NCBI GenBank assembly: GCA_965153355.1
Contig: OZ231128.1
Span: 27,342,001-27,406,000 of the forward strand
Origin: Flaccisagitta enflata
Lineage: Eukaryota; Chaetognatha; Sagittoidea; Aphragmophora
DNA: 64,000 nt
Reading direction: 5' to 3'
The position numbers and the translations under genes were made by a program. Every line of letters starts with the position of its first letter. Within the stretch, counting starts at the first letter, position 1. Below are positions 1-14,048 of this stretch, piece by piece. Below the pieces are notes generated by a model. The model ran no database searches. It saw only the letters and a program-made list of their open reading frames with translations, and was not told where the DNA came from.

Positions 1-312
1 GTCCTAAAGGGTTGACGATGGGGTATGGCAGCTCTGTGGATAGAAAATTCTTTTGAATATACTAAAACAAATTTACTCTGTTCACACAGTTGCCAGAATT
101 GGTCTAGTGGTTAACTCACTTGACTTCAAATCCCTCTTGATCAATTTATTTCTTCAAAAGTTCCAGGTTCGAATCCCAGGCTGGTTTTGCAATTAAAGCA
201 AAGCTGAAATTCTGCCATAAAAGTGATTGATCCAAACATTTTATACTAAAAGTTTTTTTTGTAAGGTAAGCCGTAGGGGGATGCCATACCCCATCGTCAA
301 CCCCTTAGGGTC
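1..312. mobile_element. Element with ~30-bp inverted ends, left end cut by window edge
   Basis: Positions 1-30 and 281-312 are near-perfect inverted repeats of each other (GTTGACGATGGGGTATGGCA on the left, its complement on the right). The interior carries a tRNA-like segment and AT-rich DNA, with no reading frame. I infer a small non-autonomous element. The outer left border and any target duplication lie outside the window. Confidence 0.5.
91..183 (+). other. tRNA-like segment with RNA polymerase III A and B boxes
   Basis: A box-A-like TGGTCTAGTGG (100-110) and a canonical B box GGTTCGAATCC (166-176) are about 56 nt apart, as in a tRNA gene with a small insert. The acceptor and T stems pair poorly, so a working tRNA is unlikely. 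It is more probably a tRNA-derived repeat or SINE head captured inside the inverted-repeat element. Confidence 0.4.
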
Positions 313-360
313 TATACATTACACTAGCAAAATATCAGTGCCCTCACTGTACTGATGCTG

Positions 361-466
361 AGGTTATGAGCTCCCCCGTATTTCCAAGTCTAGACGACAT
401 CTACAGTAGGTCATGATTATAGTTGAGCATAGGTCATCAACCCCTTCGGGGCCGCTACCCAAAAAC
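361..466 (+). mobile_element. F3-family tail remnant
   Basis: The segment ends with CTTCGGGGCCGCTACCCAAAAA, the F3 tail hairpin followed by an A-run. The preceding part (361-415) recurs inverted at 10861-10905. It is a remnant abutting the next F3 copy. Confidence 0.45.
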
Positions 467-926
467 GAGTATTTTGGAAGCTTTGTTTGGGGACTTTTGT
501 TTGTTTGTTTATTTTTTTTGTTCGTCTGTTCATTCGTCCGTCCATCCCCCCCAGGCCCTCTCAAGCATTGAATCTGCCCTTTCAGGCCTAAAATTTGCCC
601 TCAGACCTGCAATCCATGCTCTCAGGCCCAAAATTTGCCCCTCAGGCAGATTTAAGGCTTGAGAGGGCAGATTTCAGGCCGGAGAGGGCGGATTGCAGGC
701 CTGACAGGGCAAATTTCAGGCCTGACAGGGCAGATTTCAGACCTGACAGGGCCTGGGGGGAGACGGATGGACGGATGGACGGACGAATGAATGAGCAAAA
801 GTCCCTCTGTGTTCTACAGGACTTCGTCCCCTTGGGAGCCGCTGCCCTGCTTCCTCTCACTCCAATTCACAATCATGCAAGGCAGGGCAACGGGTATCGC
901 TGACCACATATTGCCCTTGGGCGACC
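467..926 (-). mobile_element. F3 foldback element with internal minisatellite
   Basis: Read on the minus strand, the head starts at 926 (AACAGGTCGCCCAAGGGCA) and holds the GC-rich box GGGCAGCGGC at about 850-830. An interior of ~20-bp units (GGCCTGA.AGGGCAGATTT type) follows. The units are in opposite orientations on either side of about 645, so the array itself is an inverted repeat with GGACGGAC tracts at both edges. The tail is truncated near 500. Confidence 0.55.
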
Positions 927-1045
927 TGTTGCTTATGTGTCTGTGTTGGGTAGTAGGTTGGGTGTGGCTTTGGGTGTGAATGAGGGTTGGCCACCCCTGC
1001 CCACCCGTCCGCAACAATATTGTGACCCTGCGTCACTTGTCTTAT
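927..1045 (-). mobile_element. F1 element head fragment (GTTGCGGAC type)
   Basis: On the minus strand it reads AAGTGACGCAGGGTCACA, then GTTGCGGACGGGTGGGCAGG, the same head as the copies at 26816-27022 and 34466-34669. The microsatellite and tail hairpin are missing because the F3 element abuts it. Confidence 0.5.
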
Positions 1046-1124
1046 CAAATATTGTCAAATTTATCAAATCGATCAAATGTATCAAATTTTTCATTTTATT
1101 TATTTTTTTTTTTTTGGTAAAATT

Positions 1125-1415
1125 TTGCAGGGGTGTATACTACTGAGACGCTTTTGTTTCCCCCCCCCCCCCGCCTTTGATTTTCTTCGCCGCCACGCGT
1201 CCCATGGCCTTTTAAAATATATGATTTTCTTCCCCATAAGGCACTTAAACAGTGTAGTTAAGGTTTAAATAGAGTTAAATTGGGTTTTATTAAGCAGTAT
1301 TTATGATTTAGTTCTGCCAAAAGTTTTTTTCCCCAATTTTCTTTTTCACCCTTTGATTTCCTTCCCCATCTCCAAACCCTTTTATTTCCCCCCTCAATAA
1401 TGTACAGGCCTGAAA
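1125..1415. repeat. Dispersed repeat F5 with poly(C) run, copy 1
   Basis: This ~290-bp segment matches the reverse complement of 23716-23999 over most of its length, including GGGGTGTATA, a C-homopolymer, TTCCCCAT and AAACAGTGT. In both places it is next to F3 material, so it may belong to a longer F3-related element. No coding potential was seen. Confidence 0.5.
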
Positions 1416-2527
1416 TTTGGGCTTTGTCTATTCATATAGCAGGCTAATATTTCATCTATATGGATCATTGGTCTCTGCACATAGCTTTGATCTATATTTG
1501 TACTATATTTGTACTATATTTGTATTTGATTTGTAAATCTTTATATACCTTTGAAATTCGGTGAAACTTGATGCTTGGTCTATGATAACAATTGTCCCCT
1601 ATAAAATCCACCTTCACTAAGATTGTTATCAAATTCAGATTTAATGAAGCCCCTTAGTCAATCTTCTGATAAGAAACAGCCAGCTACTGCAGAAATACAT
1701 GGGATTTGAAACTATTCCTTGTTTATTAGTAATCCGGAGATCTGGGCAAGAGAATGAGAGTCAGGGACCCAGATCGGGAAAATGCCAAAAAGAGAGAGGA
1801 AATGCAAGAAAACACAAAAATTCAGCTGAGAATATATTTCAAACGTCTTCATGGATGGAGTGTTATTGCCAAAGTATCAAAATTCATATCAATTCTACGA
1901 AACAAAACCGTTCATATACTTCTTGATAACATATAGTATTTTTTGCAGGCCTTCAAGATAATGTTTCATGCCCCTCATAAGAAAAAAATCTTGTCCACTG
2001 TCGGTTGATAATCAATAACTAAATTATTTCAGTAGTAGACTTTTGTAGCCTAAAAAAAAATGTTACTATAAACGAAACTCCATGACATTTTTACTGTAGT
2101 TGGGGGACGCACCAAACAGGGTGCATGTCAAATCTTATCCCAAACGAAGCACTTTAATTGGGGTTTTCATCAATTTGTTTATAAAAAAATGAGGCAAATA
2201 TAATTTTCAAAAAAAAAAACATTTTTTCCGGCGTAAATTTTATTACGGCTTTACAAAGAAGAAAATTGTATTTTCAAGAACATTCAATCTTTGATGTGGT
2301 ATTTCAAGTCGGATGTTCTTCATTTTTTCATTATTCCATTTTCTATACGAATCTAAGATTTATGGTGGCACTTGTAATGCCTTAAGAAATCTTTGGCAGC
2401 AAACAATTGTTGGCTACTGTTACAGAACCTAAGATACTCCACGTTAAAGCCAAAAATGGTGGATTTCACCTTTTAGCTGAAAATCTATGTCCTGCTCCAC
2501 AGATTTCGACGCTTAGTTTTTCCTGAA
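1416..2527. other. No gene seen; AT-rich unique or diverged DNA
   Basis: There are short open frames only, with no splice-compatible coding pattern or recognisable domain. It contains several A/T homopolymers. Confidence 0.5.
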
Positions 2528-2629
2528 AACAAGGCCAACACGTCGCGTGCGGTCATAAAGACTATAAGTCAAAATGTACTAAAAAGATTCAAAATGATGT
2601 AAAGCGGCAAAAAAAAAAAAGCTAAAAAC

Positions 2630-2664
<35 letters not shown>

Positions 2665-2735
2665 TGACAGACAGAAAGACAGACAGACAGACAGACAGAC
2701 AGAGTGGGTCATAGAGTCGCGTGCACGCGACTAAA
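2528..2735 (+). mobile_element. F1 element, GTCGCGTGC box type
   Basis: The head AACAAGGCCAACAC is followed by the box GTCGCGTGC. The interior has a (GACA)n tract at 2634-2700. The tail is AGTCGCGTGCACGCGACT followed by TAAAG. The head box is the exact reverse complement of GCACGCGAC in the distal arm of the tail hairpin. Confidence 0.6.
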
Positions 2736-2758
2736 GAATGTCGATGAAATTGAAGCTT

Positions 2759-4278
<1,520 letters not shown>

Positions 4279-4760
4279 TGATTTGTTATTCATTGATACT
4301 GTGATAAGAAGAGCATTCTTTTCCATTCTTTTTCTATGATTTGAGCAGAATTGATATGGTTCTTTTTGTATGTTAGGTATGCGCGAGTTTGACATTCGTA
4401 CAGAGATAGCCTTTTCTATATAGTAGATTTCATCTATTTATCACCATCATTTGTGATATTTGCAATAGTAGGGGTTTTGAGATCTTGGCGCTACGCCATC
4501 TGCGCCATTTGCGCCATTGCGCCATCGACGACCGAGTGCCAGACAGAGAACCTGGTATCCGCCATCGCGCTGAGACGGACTTTCGATCATAGACCCTTTG
4601 GAAACACTCCCGTATCGCGGTCGACCCTTGGGCAACATGGCTCCATCCTCTTGACAACAACGCCGGCAACACGACATCGATTCCTTCTTCCTTTGACTCC
4701 CGCGATCGGTACGACGAAGACGATTACGCATTTCCGCGGACTGGCGAGGTTCCTTTTTAG
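4279..4760. other. GC-rich unique segment, possible exon, unidentified
   Basis: From about 4480 to 4755 the sequence is GC-rich and non-repetitive, unlike its surroundings, and frames are open on both strands. A plus frame near the end reads SFDSRDRYDEDDYAFPRTGE before a stop at the (GT)n junction. I see no convincing splice pair or domain, so I make no functional call. Confidence 0.2.
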
Positions 4761-5075
4761 GTGTGTGTGTGTGTGCGTGTGTGTGTGTGTGTTTGTGCGT
4801 GCGCGTGTGCGCCTCTAAAGCAAAATGTGTTTCTCAGTGTGACGGGGCATCTAATTCGCTGTGGAAAAGAACAAAAGAAATAAAGGAAGAAAGAAAGAAA
4901 GAAAGAGAGAAAGAAACAAAGAAACAAAGAAACAAAGAAAAAAAAAAGAAAAAAAGAAAGAAAAAAGAATAAAAAAAAAGACAGAAAGAAAAAAAGAAAA
5001 AAAAGAAGGAAAAATAGAAAAATAGAAAGAAGAAAAGAAAAAAAAGAAAGAAAATGAATGAATGAATGGAAGAAT
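4761..5075. repeat. (GT)n followed by A/G-rich (AAAG)/(AAAAG) tract
   Basis: An imperfect TG/CG repeat at 4761-4813, then degenerate purine repeats at 4875-5070 (GAAA, AAACAAAG and GAATGAAT units). Low-complexity DNA. Confidence 0.9.
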
Positions 5076-5122
5076 GGACGGAAAGAAGATAGAAACAGAA
5101 CCTGAAGAGGTAGGAAGAGAAA

Positions 5123-5288
5123 AACAAGGCCGGATACACGGCAATCCAGTCGCGGATGGTTGGGTGGGAGCAGTAATGCAAAAACCGCTCGGAATTCAAA
5201 AATGTGACGGACGGACGGAGGGACCGACCTACCGACCTACCGACCGACCGACACGGCAAGGTGTAGAGTCGCGTGTCCGCGACTAAAA
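5123..5288 (+). mobile_element. F1 element, AGTCGCGGA box type, complete
   Basis: The head is AACAAGGCCGGATACACGGC with the box AGTCGCGGA. The interior is GACGGACGGA/ACCGACCT. The tail is GAGTCGCGTGTCCGCGACTA followed by AAAA. The head box pairs perfectly with TCCGCGACT, which includes two bases of the tail hairpin loop. Confidence 0.65.
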
Positions 5289-6164
5289 ATCGCTAACGCA
5301 TTGGATGGTCAGCGCGGCGGCACCAATGAGCCTAGGTGGGGATGAAATGATGAAAGGGGCAGCAGCCCCATAAGGACCAACAACCTATGCTTATTGCTTA
5401 GGTATGTGAGCAATCATGGAGCATTTGATGGTTTAAGGGATGAATTTGGACCATGTATTGCTAGGGCCTGGGCAAGCGTCAAATCTAGAAAATAGGCCTT
5501 AAGGCTAGGTTTTGAGTTAGAGAGGATCAAGAAGGATGACAAATTTCCCTATATGTGGAAGTCTAGATCATTGGCCCTTTCAGGGCCACTGCCCAGAAGG
5601 AAGGGTATGGTTTTTTACAACATTGCCTCTGGTAAATAACTTATCTTTTGGTAACTAGTTCATCCTGAGGTGATTTGACTTTTTAACAATTGGAATGAAA
5701 TACTACAGAAATTTTGAATTCAAGATTTTGGGGTTGACATGGGATTTTTGAGAGGGTTGTTTCAGGAGGAAGAGAGTTTGAGTTTCTTGCTATCTTTGGT
5801 ATATGAGGAGTATAAGAAGGTGCCCAGATGGATATGGTCTCCTTCGACGCGCCATATTTATCAAGTGTTTTCTTGTGGTCTGCATATCTCATGTATAGAA
5901 AGAAATTGATTACCCTTTTCTAAACGTTGCATAACTTTGGACAAGTCCTATGATAATTTCTGAAAGTTTAAAGGATAGTTGTGATGGGTCCGGATTAAAC
6001 ACCAGTAAGAGCTCAAAAGGCTCTTGTCCTTATTTTAGATATTGTTGAGTTGTAATGTTGTCCAACTTTCATAAATTATAAAAAAGCCGAGTAGTAATGA
6101 CTTTTTTGCTATGATTTTAGTTGAAAGAAGGAAAGATAAAAACAAGCCCAACAGGCTAACAGTC
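5289..6164. other. No gene; degenerate F3-like remnant at ~5355-5600
   Basis: GGGGCAGCAGCCCC at 5356 and GGCCCTTTCAGGGCCACTGCCC at 5571 look like eroded F3 box sequences in opposite orientation. The rest is AT-rich with no supported gene. Confidence 0.35.
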
Positions 6165-6510
6165 AAGTGCTAAGTTACACACAACTATACAAGTTCATAA
6201 CACAGAACTTCATACTACATAGCTACATACAACATGATAGATACTACAACTTCAAACTACATGACTTCATACTACAACTTCATAATAAATTCTACATAAC
6301 AAATACTACATATATACTACCTACATACTACATACTACATCCATACTACATTCATATTCATACTACATACCACATACTACAACTTCATACTAAATGCATA
6401 CTTCTACATACTACATACTACAACTTCCTACTACATAACTTCATACTAGATCACTACATACTATAACTTCATACTACATACATACGTCTTTATACTACAT
6501 ACTGTAGGTA
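6165..6510. repeat. ACTACATAC-type degenerate tandem repeat
   Basis: Short units of ACTACAT, ACTTCAT and CATACATA recur for about 340 bp. The open frame across it is compositional. Confidence 0.8.
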
Positions 6511-8061
6511 CTTTTTGTAGCTACAAGTATACATGAATGTCTCTAGCTCATTAACATGAAGTGACTTATTGTGGTTTTAACTCAGTAAAGTACAAATGAG
6601 TATTCTTACAAAGAGATGAAAAAAAAGAAAAAAAGAAAAAAAAGTATTACAGCCAAGTATAGGGTCTCATATAGACCTGACAACAACGAACCAGACTGAA
6701 GGGATCTCCAGCCTAAAGTCAACATCCTTCAGGACCAGCTTCAGCACCAGCTTCAGCACCACTTGCTCCAGAAGAGGCAGAGCAATAACAATAGCATCAT
6801 ACTGCTAAAGACCTCAGTAATCAATTAAATGAGTTGGCAGATAAAAGAGCAACTCATGTTGTAAAGGAATGGAATAAAAACACCATCTAAAATGGCTGAT
6901 CAAATTTGAATTAAGTATTGTACTCAGTCAAATAGAGAGGCGTGGTAGCTGCACAGGTAGCGCGCTGAACTTCAGAAATGAAGGTCATCAGATCAACTTG
7001 CCCTGGCTCCATTTGCATTTTTCAAGGCGCAAATCGCCACACACCCCCCAGATAGTAAAGAACGGATGCATTGTGAATACGCATTCACTGACTGGCTGGC
7101 TTTCTAAGAGTACAATCACTGACTGCATCTAAGCCTTTTAGGAAGGGGTGACTGGAGACAAAGAGCCACTTTCTCCTTCCCCACACAATCTATTGAAAAT
7201 CAGGTTATAAAGATTTATGAGCAACGTAATTGAATTACATTGAATATCCAAGTGATGACTAAAAAGAATGTATCATAATAATGCAACATGAGTTTGATGA
7301 CTAGTACTCTACAACAACATAGCAGTAATAAGATTTGAAATAATTCTTTGACAAGAAAAGGGAATAACATTTACAAAAGTGATGATATGAATTACTCAGT
7401 TTAACACTTCTTCTCTTTACTACATTGATATTTATTTGTTTCTGATAACACTTCTTCTCTTTACTACATTGATATTTATTTGTTTCTGATAACTGTGCAC
7501 AAATATAACCCAACATGATGCATCTGATCAACCCCAAGATAGAGAGCAGAAGCAGAGTAAAAATCACTGAAAAAAAAACAAAAAACAGTGGTGGCAAAAG
7601 AAAATCCCTGAAAATCGGTGGTGATTGAAAACCCGAGTCACTCTTAACTCTACACCACAGTATATCGTAAGCCATCCAATACAAACATAATCATTAAGCC
7701 CAGCTCATGTCAAGAACCATCGACAGCCATTGTCACCTTTAAGGCTGAGCTTTGCAGAGCCCATCGTATCTGCTCTACACCTGAGCTCAAGAAATCAGGT
7801 TCATAATGAATGAATGAATTTAATTCAGAAACACGCATAAGTTACAATGAAGTTGTAAAGAGCAATGTTTCATGGATAGCCCATGAAAGTCAACTAAAGC
7901 GACCTTTTTCCAATGGGGTCCATAAATTTGTTTGAAGATAATGGCCATAACGGAGTTGAACTCGAAAAAATTGCATCCATATATCAGCCCCCTCCATTAG
8001 GGTGGTCATGAAAGAGGGTCAAACTTCAAAAAATGATATACTCTAGTTTTTTGCCTGAATT
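6511..8061. other. No gene seen; contains a 44-bp tandem duplication
   Basis: A 44-bp unit is repeated exactly at 7404-7447 and 7448-7491. A weak tRNA-like stretch lies near 6940-7020. A minus-strand open frame across 7301-7684 contains the duplication and one hydrophobic stretch but has no homology I recognise. Confidence 0.4.
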
Positions 8062-8063
8062 TA

Positions 8064-8665
8064 CAGTGGGGTTCGTGGAATAACAGCCTAAACTGGAGGA
8101 AGGTATTTAAATGTCTAAATTTCATTTGACAAACTTGATATTTGAAATATAAGTTGTTCACTCGATGCCTTTGTCCCTGAGTTTTTCGGTTGCTATGGAA
8201 ACCAAAATTATTTTTTCAAACATTTATAACGACTAAAATATCAATATTTTGAGAAATATTGTCAGGGAACATTGCTCAAAATTAAATTTGCTACAACTTT
8301 CCCACAGTATGTCCTGTAAGACTATTGCTCGTTTGGCCGTTGCTAGGGGGCATCACCCCTAGCAACCGCTAAATGATGCTCCCTAGCAACGGCTAAACGA
8401 GCAATATTCTTACAGAACATATTGTGGGAAAGTTGTAGCAAATTTAATTCTGAGCAATGTTCCCTGATAATATTTGTCAAAATATTGATATTCTAGTTGT
8501 TATAAATGTTCAAAAAAATGATTTTGGTTTCCATAGCAACCAAAAAACTCAGGGACAAAAACATCAAGTGAACAACTTATATATCAAATATCAGGTTTGT
8601 CAAATGAAATTAAGACACTTAAATAAATTCCTCCAGTTTAGGCTGTTATTCCACGAACCCTACTG
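8064..8665. mobile_element. 602-bp palindromic TA-flanked DNA element
   Basis: Left and right halves are near-complete reverse complements, meeting around 8352-8370. The ends are CAGTGGGGTTCGTGG and its complement CCACGAACCCTACTG, each bordered by TA (8062-8063 and 8666-8667). This fits a non-autonomous Tc1/mariner-type foldback element. No open frame is present. Halves differ by scattered substitutions, so it is not recent. Confidence 0.75.
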
Positions 8666-8884
8666 TACCAAATAAGAAGGCTTCCCCACAAGCAAAGGTC
8701 TGTATTTGAATATTAGACCATAGCGGCAAAACTATAGGCTTCCTATGGCAATAAAAAAATCCCCATAGCAAGCCTATGGTTTTGCCAACAAGGTTTCTAG
8801 TTTGATTTCACACCCCAGCTTGTGAGAAATCCTTCTTTTATTGGACATTTGTGCAAAGGGCTCAAGTATATCAATGAATAAAAT
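8666..8884. other. No gene; short spacer before the Penelope fragment
   Basis: Contains a small inverted repeat around 8715-8785 (CATAGCGGCAAAACTATAGG against CCTATGGTTTTGCC). It is probably 5' flank or eroded element sequence. Confidence 0.4.
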
Positions 8885-9552
8885 TTGACCCAATTCTGGA
8901 CCACCCTATCCTCCATTAAAGAAAAGATCATGGACAAACAAAAGACATATAAGGGTGAAAAAAACAACACGGATACAGATACCCCTGACAAATTATTTGA
9001 TGTCTTGCCATTCTGTGACCAGGACCTAGGTGATGTTACGGAAAAAACACCATATTGCCGTATTCCATACATGCCAGGCCCCATTTTCAATCAAATGAAA
9101 CGCACCTTAAAAAAATATGGCATCAACACCTGCGCCACCTCTGGCCGTAAACTCGGAAGTGTCCTCTGTGCCAAAAATAAAACAAGACCTCCTCCCACCC
9201 ATAGCAAAGGTGTGTACCTTATTAAGTGCACATGCTGTGGCAAGGCAGTTTACGTAGGGCAAACCATCAGGTCCATTTGCCTCAGATGCCAGGAACACAA
9301 AAGAAAATTAAGCTCACTCAGGAATTTCCGCACACAAGAAACACTGCAAGGAGCCGGTGGATTGGGAGAACCCCACAGCCTTGGCCACTTATAGTGGTAA
9401 GAACAAAAAACGTTTGGCCTACGATGCCAAAGTCCGCGAAGCCCTCTAAATTAGGAGACACAATTGCAGCCCAGGATCGGGACTCAATGAGGATATGGGC
9501 GCCTATGTCAAGACATCCCAATGGACCCCATCATCCACAAAATGGCAGTGAC
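8885..9552 (+). pseudogene. Penelope-like element, GIY-YIG endonuclease fragment
   Basis: The encoded protein is the C-terminal part of a Penelope-like retroelement: the linker after the reverse transcriptase, then a GIY-YIG nuclease that nicks target DNA for reverse transcription. Visible motifs are PYMPGPIFNQMKRTLKKYGI in the linker (residues ~62-81), GVYLIKC (residue 109 on, DNA 9209), YVGQT, and RSICLRCQEHKRK with the conserved Arg and Glu-His. After RKL the frame shifts at about 9300-9350. The next frame continues ENPTALATYSGKNKKRLAYD, VREAL, a stop, then IRRHN and GLNEDMGAYVKTSQW. A further shift gives DPIIHKMA. The reverse transcriptase core is absent upstream. It is therefore a 5'-truncated dead copy with at least two frameshifts and one nonsense codon. 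Confidence 0.85.
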
Positions 9553-10141
<589 letters not shown>

Positions 10142-10253
10142 GTTTTTTGAAAATTTTCGATCGGTTGGCTTTAAATGAGAGAGAGAGAGAGAGATTGGTT
10201 CATACAAAAAAACGTCCCTTTCAAACGAACGCAAGCATAGTGAAAAGACAATC

Positions 10254-10408
10254 AACAGGCCGGATACACGGCCACCAGTTGGCGACGGGTGGGCAGGGGC
10301 GAAATGCGCGTTTCCTCTTTTCGCTCGAGCGTGACGGACCGACCGACCGACGGACCGACCGACGGACGGACAAAGCCTCTTATAGAGTTGCGTGTCCGCA
10401 ACTAAAAA
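10254..10408 (+). mobile_element. F1 element, AGTTGCGGA box type, complete
   Basis: Head CAGGCCGGATACACGGCCAC with AGTTGGCGAC (box with one extra G), the conserved GGGTGGGCAGGGGC, interior (GACC/GACG)n, then tail AGAGTTGCGTGTCCGCAACT and TAAAAA. Confidence 0.65.
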
Positions 10409-10488
10409 TCGGACACAGCGTTAATCTATGAGTGCAGTGGAGTATGGGTTAATGGGAATGCACAAAACTCAATTGCGTTGATAATTGT

Positions 10489-10848
10489 TTTTTAGTCGCG
10501 TGCACGCGACTCTACAACCCGCTTTGTCGGTCTGTCGGTCGTCGTCGGTCGTCGGTCCGTGCCCGTCTGTCCTTCTCCACAATTTATTTTTTTGTACTAT
10601 AACGTCAACTCTTAGGCCATTTAAGTCATTCAAATCGTTTTATAGTTATTCTGTCATTTTGAGGTCATTCTATGTCATTTAAGTCATTCTAGGTCATTTT
10701 AAGTTATTTTAGTGTTTTGAGATGTTAAGGTTTTTGTCAATTTAAGTCAATTTTGAGCTACCAAGTTTAAGTTAAAGTCATTCTAGGTTATTCTAAGTCA
10801 TTCTTTGTCTGTAAGTCTTGCACGCGACTTATAGGTGTTGGCCTTGTT
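10489..10848 (-). mobile_element. F1 element with AAGTCATTCT minisatellite
   Basis: On the minus strand the head is AACAAGGCCAACACCTATAA with the box AGTCGCGTGC. The interior holds ~10-bp AATGACTTAG/AATGACCTAG units and a (GACC)n tract. The tail is GAGTCGCGTGCACGCGACTA followed by AAA. Box and distal tail arm match over 10 bp. Confidence 0.65.
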
Positions 10849-11290
10849 TCTTTTTATGGTACAGTAGATGTCGTCTCGACTTTGAATTACGGGGGAATTC
10901 ATAACAGGAAGACTGATATTTGAAATATAAAGAAGTAAAAGGATGCTTTATTGTCCATGGGTGTTGGTTGCTATGGATACAAATTTCCAAGTATTCCTAC
11001 TAAAATAACAGGTGTTTGAAAAAAAAGTGAGTTTGTAAGAAGAGTAGCTAAATACGTGCAGTTTTTTTAGGGCATGTAAAACTTTGTTCCTAGAGTTCAA
11101 ATTTAAGAGATTTTTGCTAAAGCAGGTGGCTTAATGGCCCTTATCAAAGCTCAAAGAGGTGCTTTTGGTAAGGAAACTGCTCTTTTCTCGTGGTTTCTGC
11201 TGAAAGTTTGATTTGAGGTAGTTTTTTACCTTGATATACTTGGAAATGTGGTATCAATGAGTCTTTTGTTTTCAAGACTTTTTAAGCGGG
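10849..11290. other. No gene; repeat shared with 361-415 at its start
   Basis: 10861-10905 matches the reverse complement of 361-415 (GTAGATGTCGTCT, ACGGGGGA). The remainder is AT-rich and uninformative. Confidence 0.4.
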
Positions 11291-11401
11291 TTTTTAGTCG
11301 CACGCACATGACTCTACACCCCGCTTTGTCCGTCCGTCCGTCCATCCGTCCGTTGGTCGGTCTGTCACACTTTTACTTTTTTAACAATCTTATTCCCTTA
11401 T

Positions 11402-12440
<1,039 letters not shown>

Positions 12441-12574
12441 ATTAGAAAAATGCAAGGTCATGCAGATAGAGAAATGCATATGTGAAATGGAAATAGGAGC
12501 ATCATGACATACTATCTAACAACAACATACAAGTGTGCAGGACAAAAATAACTGAAATGACCTGACACCCTTAA

Positions 12575-13200
12575 TGTATCTTTATCGAACATCAGACTTA
12601 AACCAGACTTCAGACTCAAACCAGGCCAGAAGACTCAGCTCAAACCAGACTCAAACCCAGACTCAACAGACTCAGCCAGACTCAAGCCAGGGTAGACCAG
12701 GGCCTAAGCCAGAAACCAGCCCGCCAGACATAAACCAGACCAGGCGACAGACTTAAACCAGCAATGAACGCAAACCAGCGGACAAACCAGCGAACTTTAA
12801 CCAGAAGACAAACCAGCAGACTTAAACCGCGGACTTACCAGCGGACCTAAACAGCAGACTTAAACCAGCAGGCTTAAACCAGCAGACTTAAACCAGCCGG
12901 CAACAGCCAACTAAAACCAGCCAACTAAACCAGCCAACAAAACCAGCCAACTAAACCAGCCATAAACCAGCCAAAACCAGCTGACTTAACCAGCGAACTA
13001 AACCAGCGGACCTAAATCAGCGACCAAACCAAACCTAAATCACCAACTTAAACCAGCAAACCAGCCACTAAAACCAAAACCAAACCAGCGGACTCAAACC
13101 AGAGGACTTAAATCAGCGGACTTTAACCAGCAGACTTAAACCAGCAGACTTAAACCAGCAGACTTAAACCAGCAGACTGAGACCAGCAGACTTGAAATGA
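12575..13200. repeat. TTAAACCAGCAGAC minisatellite
   Basis: ~14-bp units (AAACCAGCAGACTT and variants with GCGGAC or CCAACT) repeat degenerately for over 600 bp. Confidence 0.85.
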
Positions 13201-13960
13201 CATAAATGACCAAAACATACCAAAAAACTTAATGACTAAAAAAAACAAAACAAAAAAACAAAAACAAAAAAACAAAAACAAAAAAAAACAAAAAAACAAA
13301 AAATCCAAAAACCCAAAAGACCAAAAAACCAAAAAACCAAAAAACCAAAAAACCAAAAAACCAAAAAACCAAAAAACCGGAAAACATAAAAGACCAAAAC
13401 ATACAAAAAAACCATGTTGAATGACCAAAAATGACCTGAAATGTTTCAAAATGACTTTAAACGACTTAAAACTATTTTAAATGCCCAAAAACGACACAAA
13501 TGACTTAAATGAACAAAGTGACGTAAACGTTCAAAAATGACAAAAAATGACTAAAAGCAACCAAAAATGACCAAAAGCAATCAAAAATGACCAAAAACGA
13601 CAAAAATGACTCAAAATAACTCCAGATGACCCAAATAGACCAAAAACGATAAAGTGTAAAGTGTCACTTAAAACCACAAAAGCCAAAAAGTAACTTAGAA
13701 TGACTTAGAATGACTTATAATGACTTAGAATGACTTGTAATGACTTATAATGACTTAAAAAAACTTAGAATGACTAAGAATGACTTAAAATGACTTATAA
13801 TAACATAAAATGACAAAAAATGACAAAAATGACAAAAAATGACAAAATGACTTAATTTACTAAAATCAACAGAAAATGACTGGAAATGACTTAGAATGAC
13901 TTAAAATGACTTAAAATGACATAAAATACCCTAAAATGACGTAAAACGACGAAAAAAAGC
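13201..13960. repeat. (CAAAA)n then AATGACTTAGA minisatellite
   Basis: 13235-13400 is CAAAA/CCAAAAAA low-complexity DNA. 13400-13950 is the same AATGACTTAG core repeat found inside the F1 copies at 10489 and 11291, so this is probably the expanded interior of one F1 element. Confidence 0.75.
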
Positions 13961-14040
13961 AAAGTGTTACGGACCGACGGACGGACCGACGGACGGACCG
14001 ACGGACCGACAGAGCGTCATGGATTTTATAGAGTCGCGTT
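13961..14040 (+). mobile_element. F1 3' end, truncated in the tail hairpin
   Basis: Contains GTTACGGACCGACGGACGG and (GACC)n, then TATAGAGTCGCGT. The distal arm of the hairpin is missing where the palindromic element begins. Confidence 0.55.
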
Positions 14041-14048
14041 AATACTAA

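Noticed and set aside
91-183. Functional intron-containing tRNA gene
   Set aside because: A and B boxes are good, but the T stem and acceptor stem pair poorly, so I call it only tRNA-like.
7301-7684. Minus-strand protein with one hydrophobic helix
   Set aside because: It includes an exact 44-bp DNA duplication translated in different frames and has no recognisable family.
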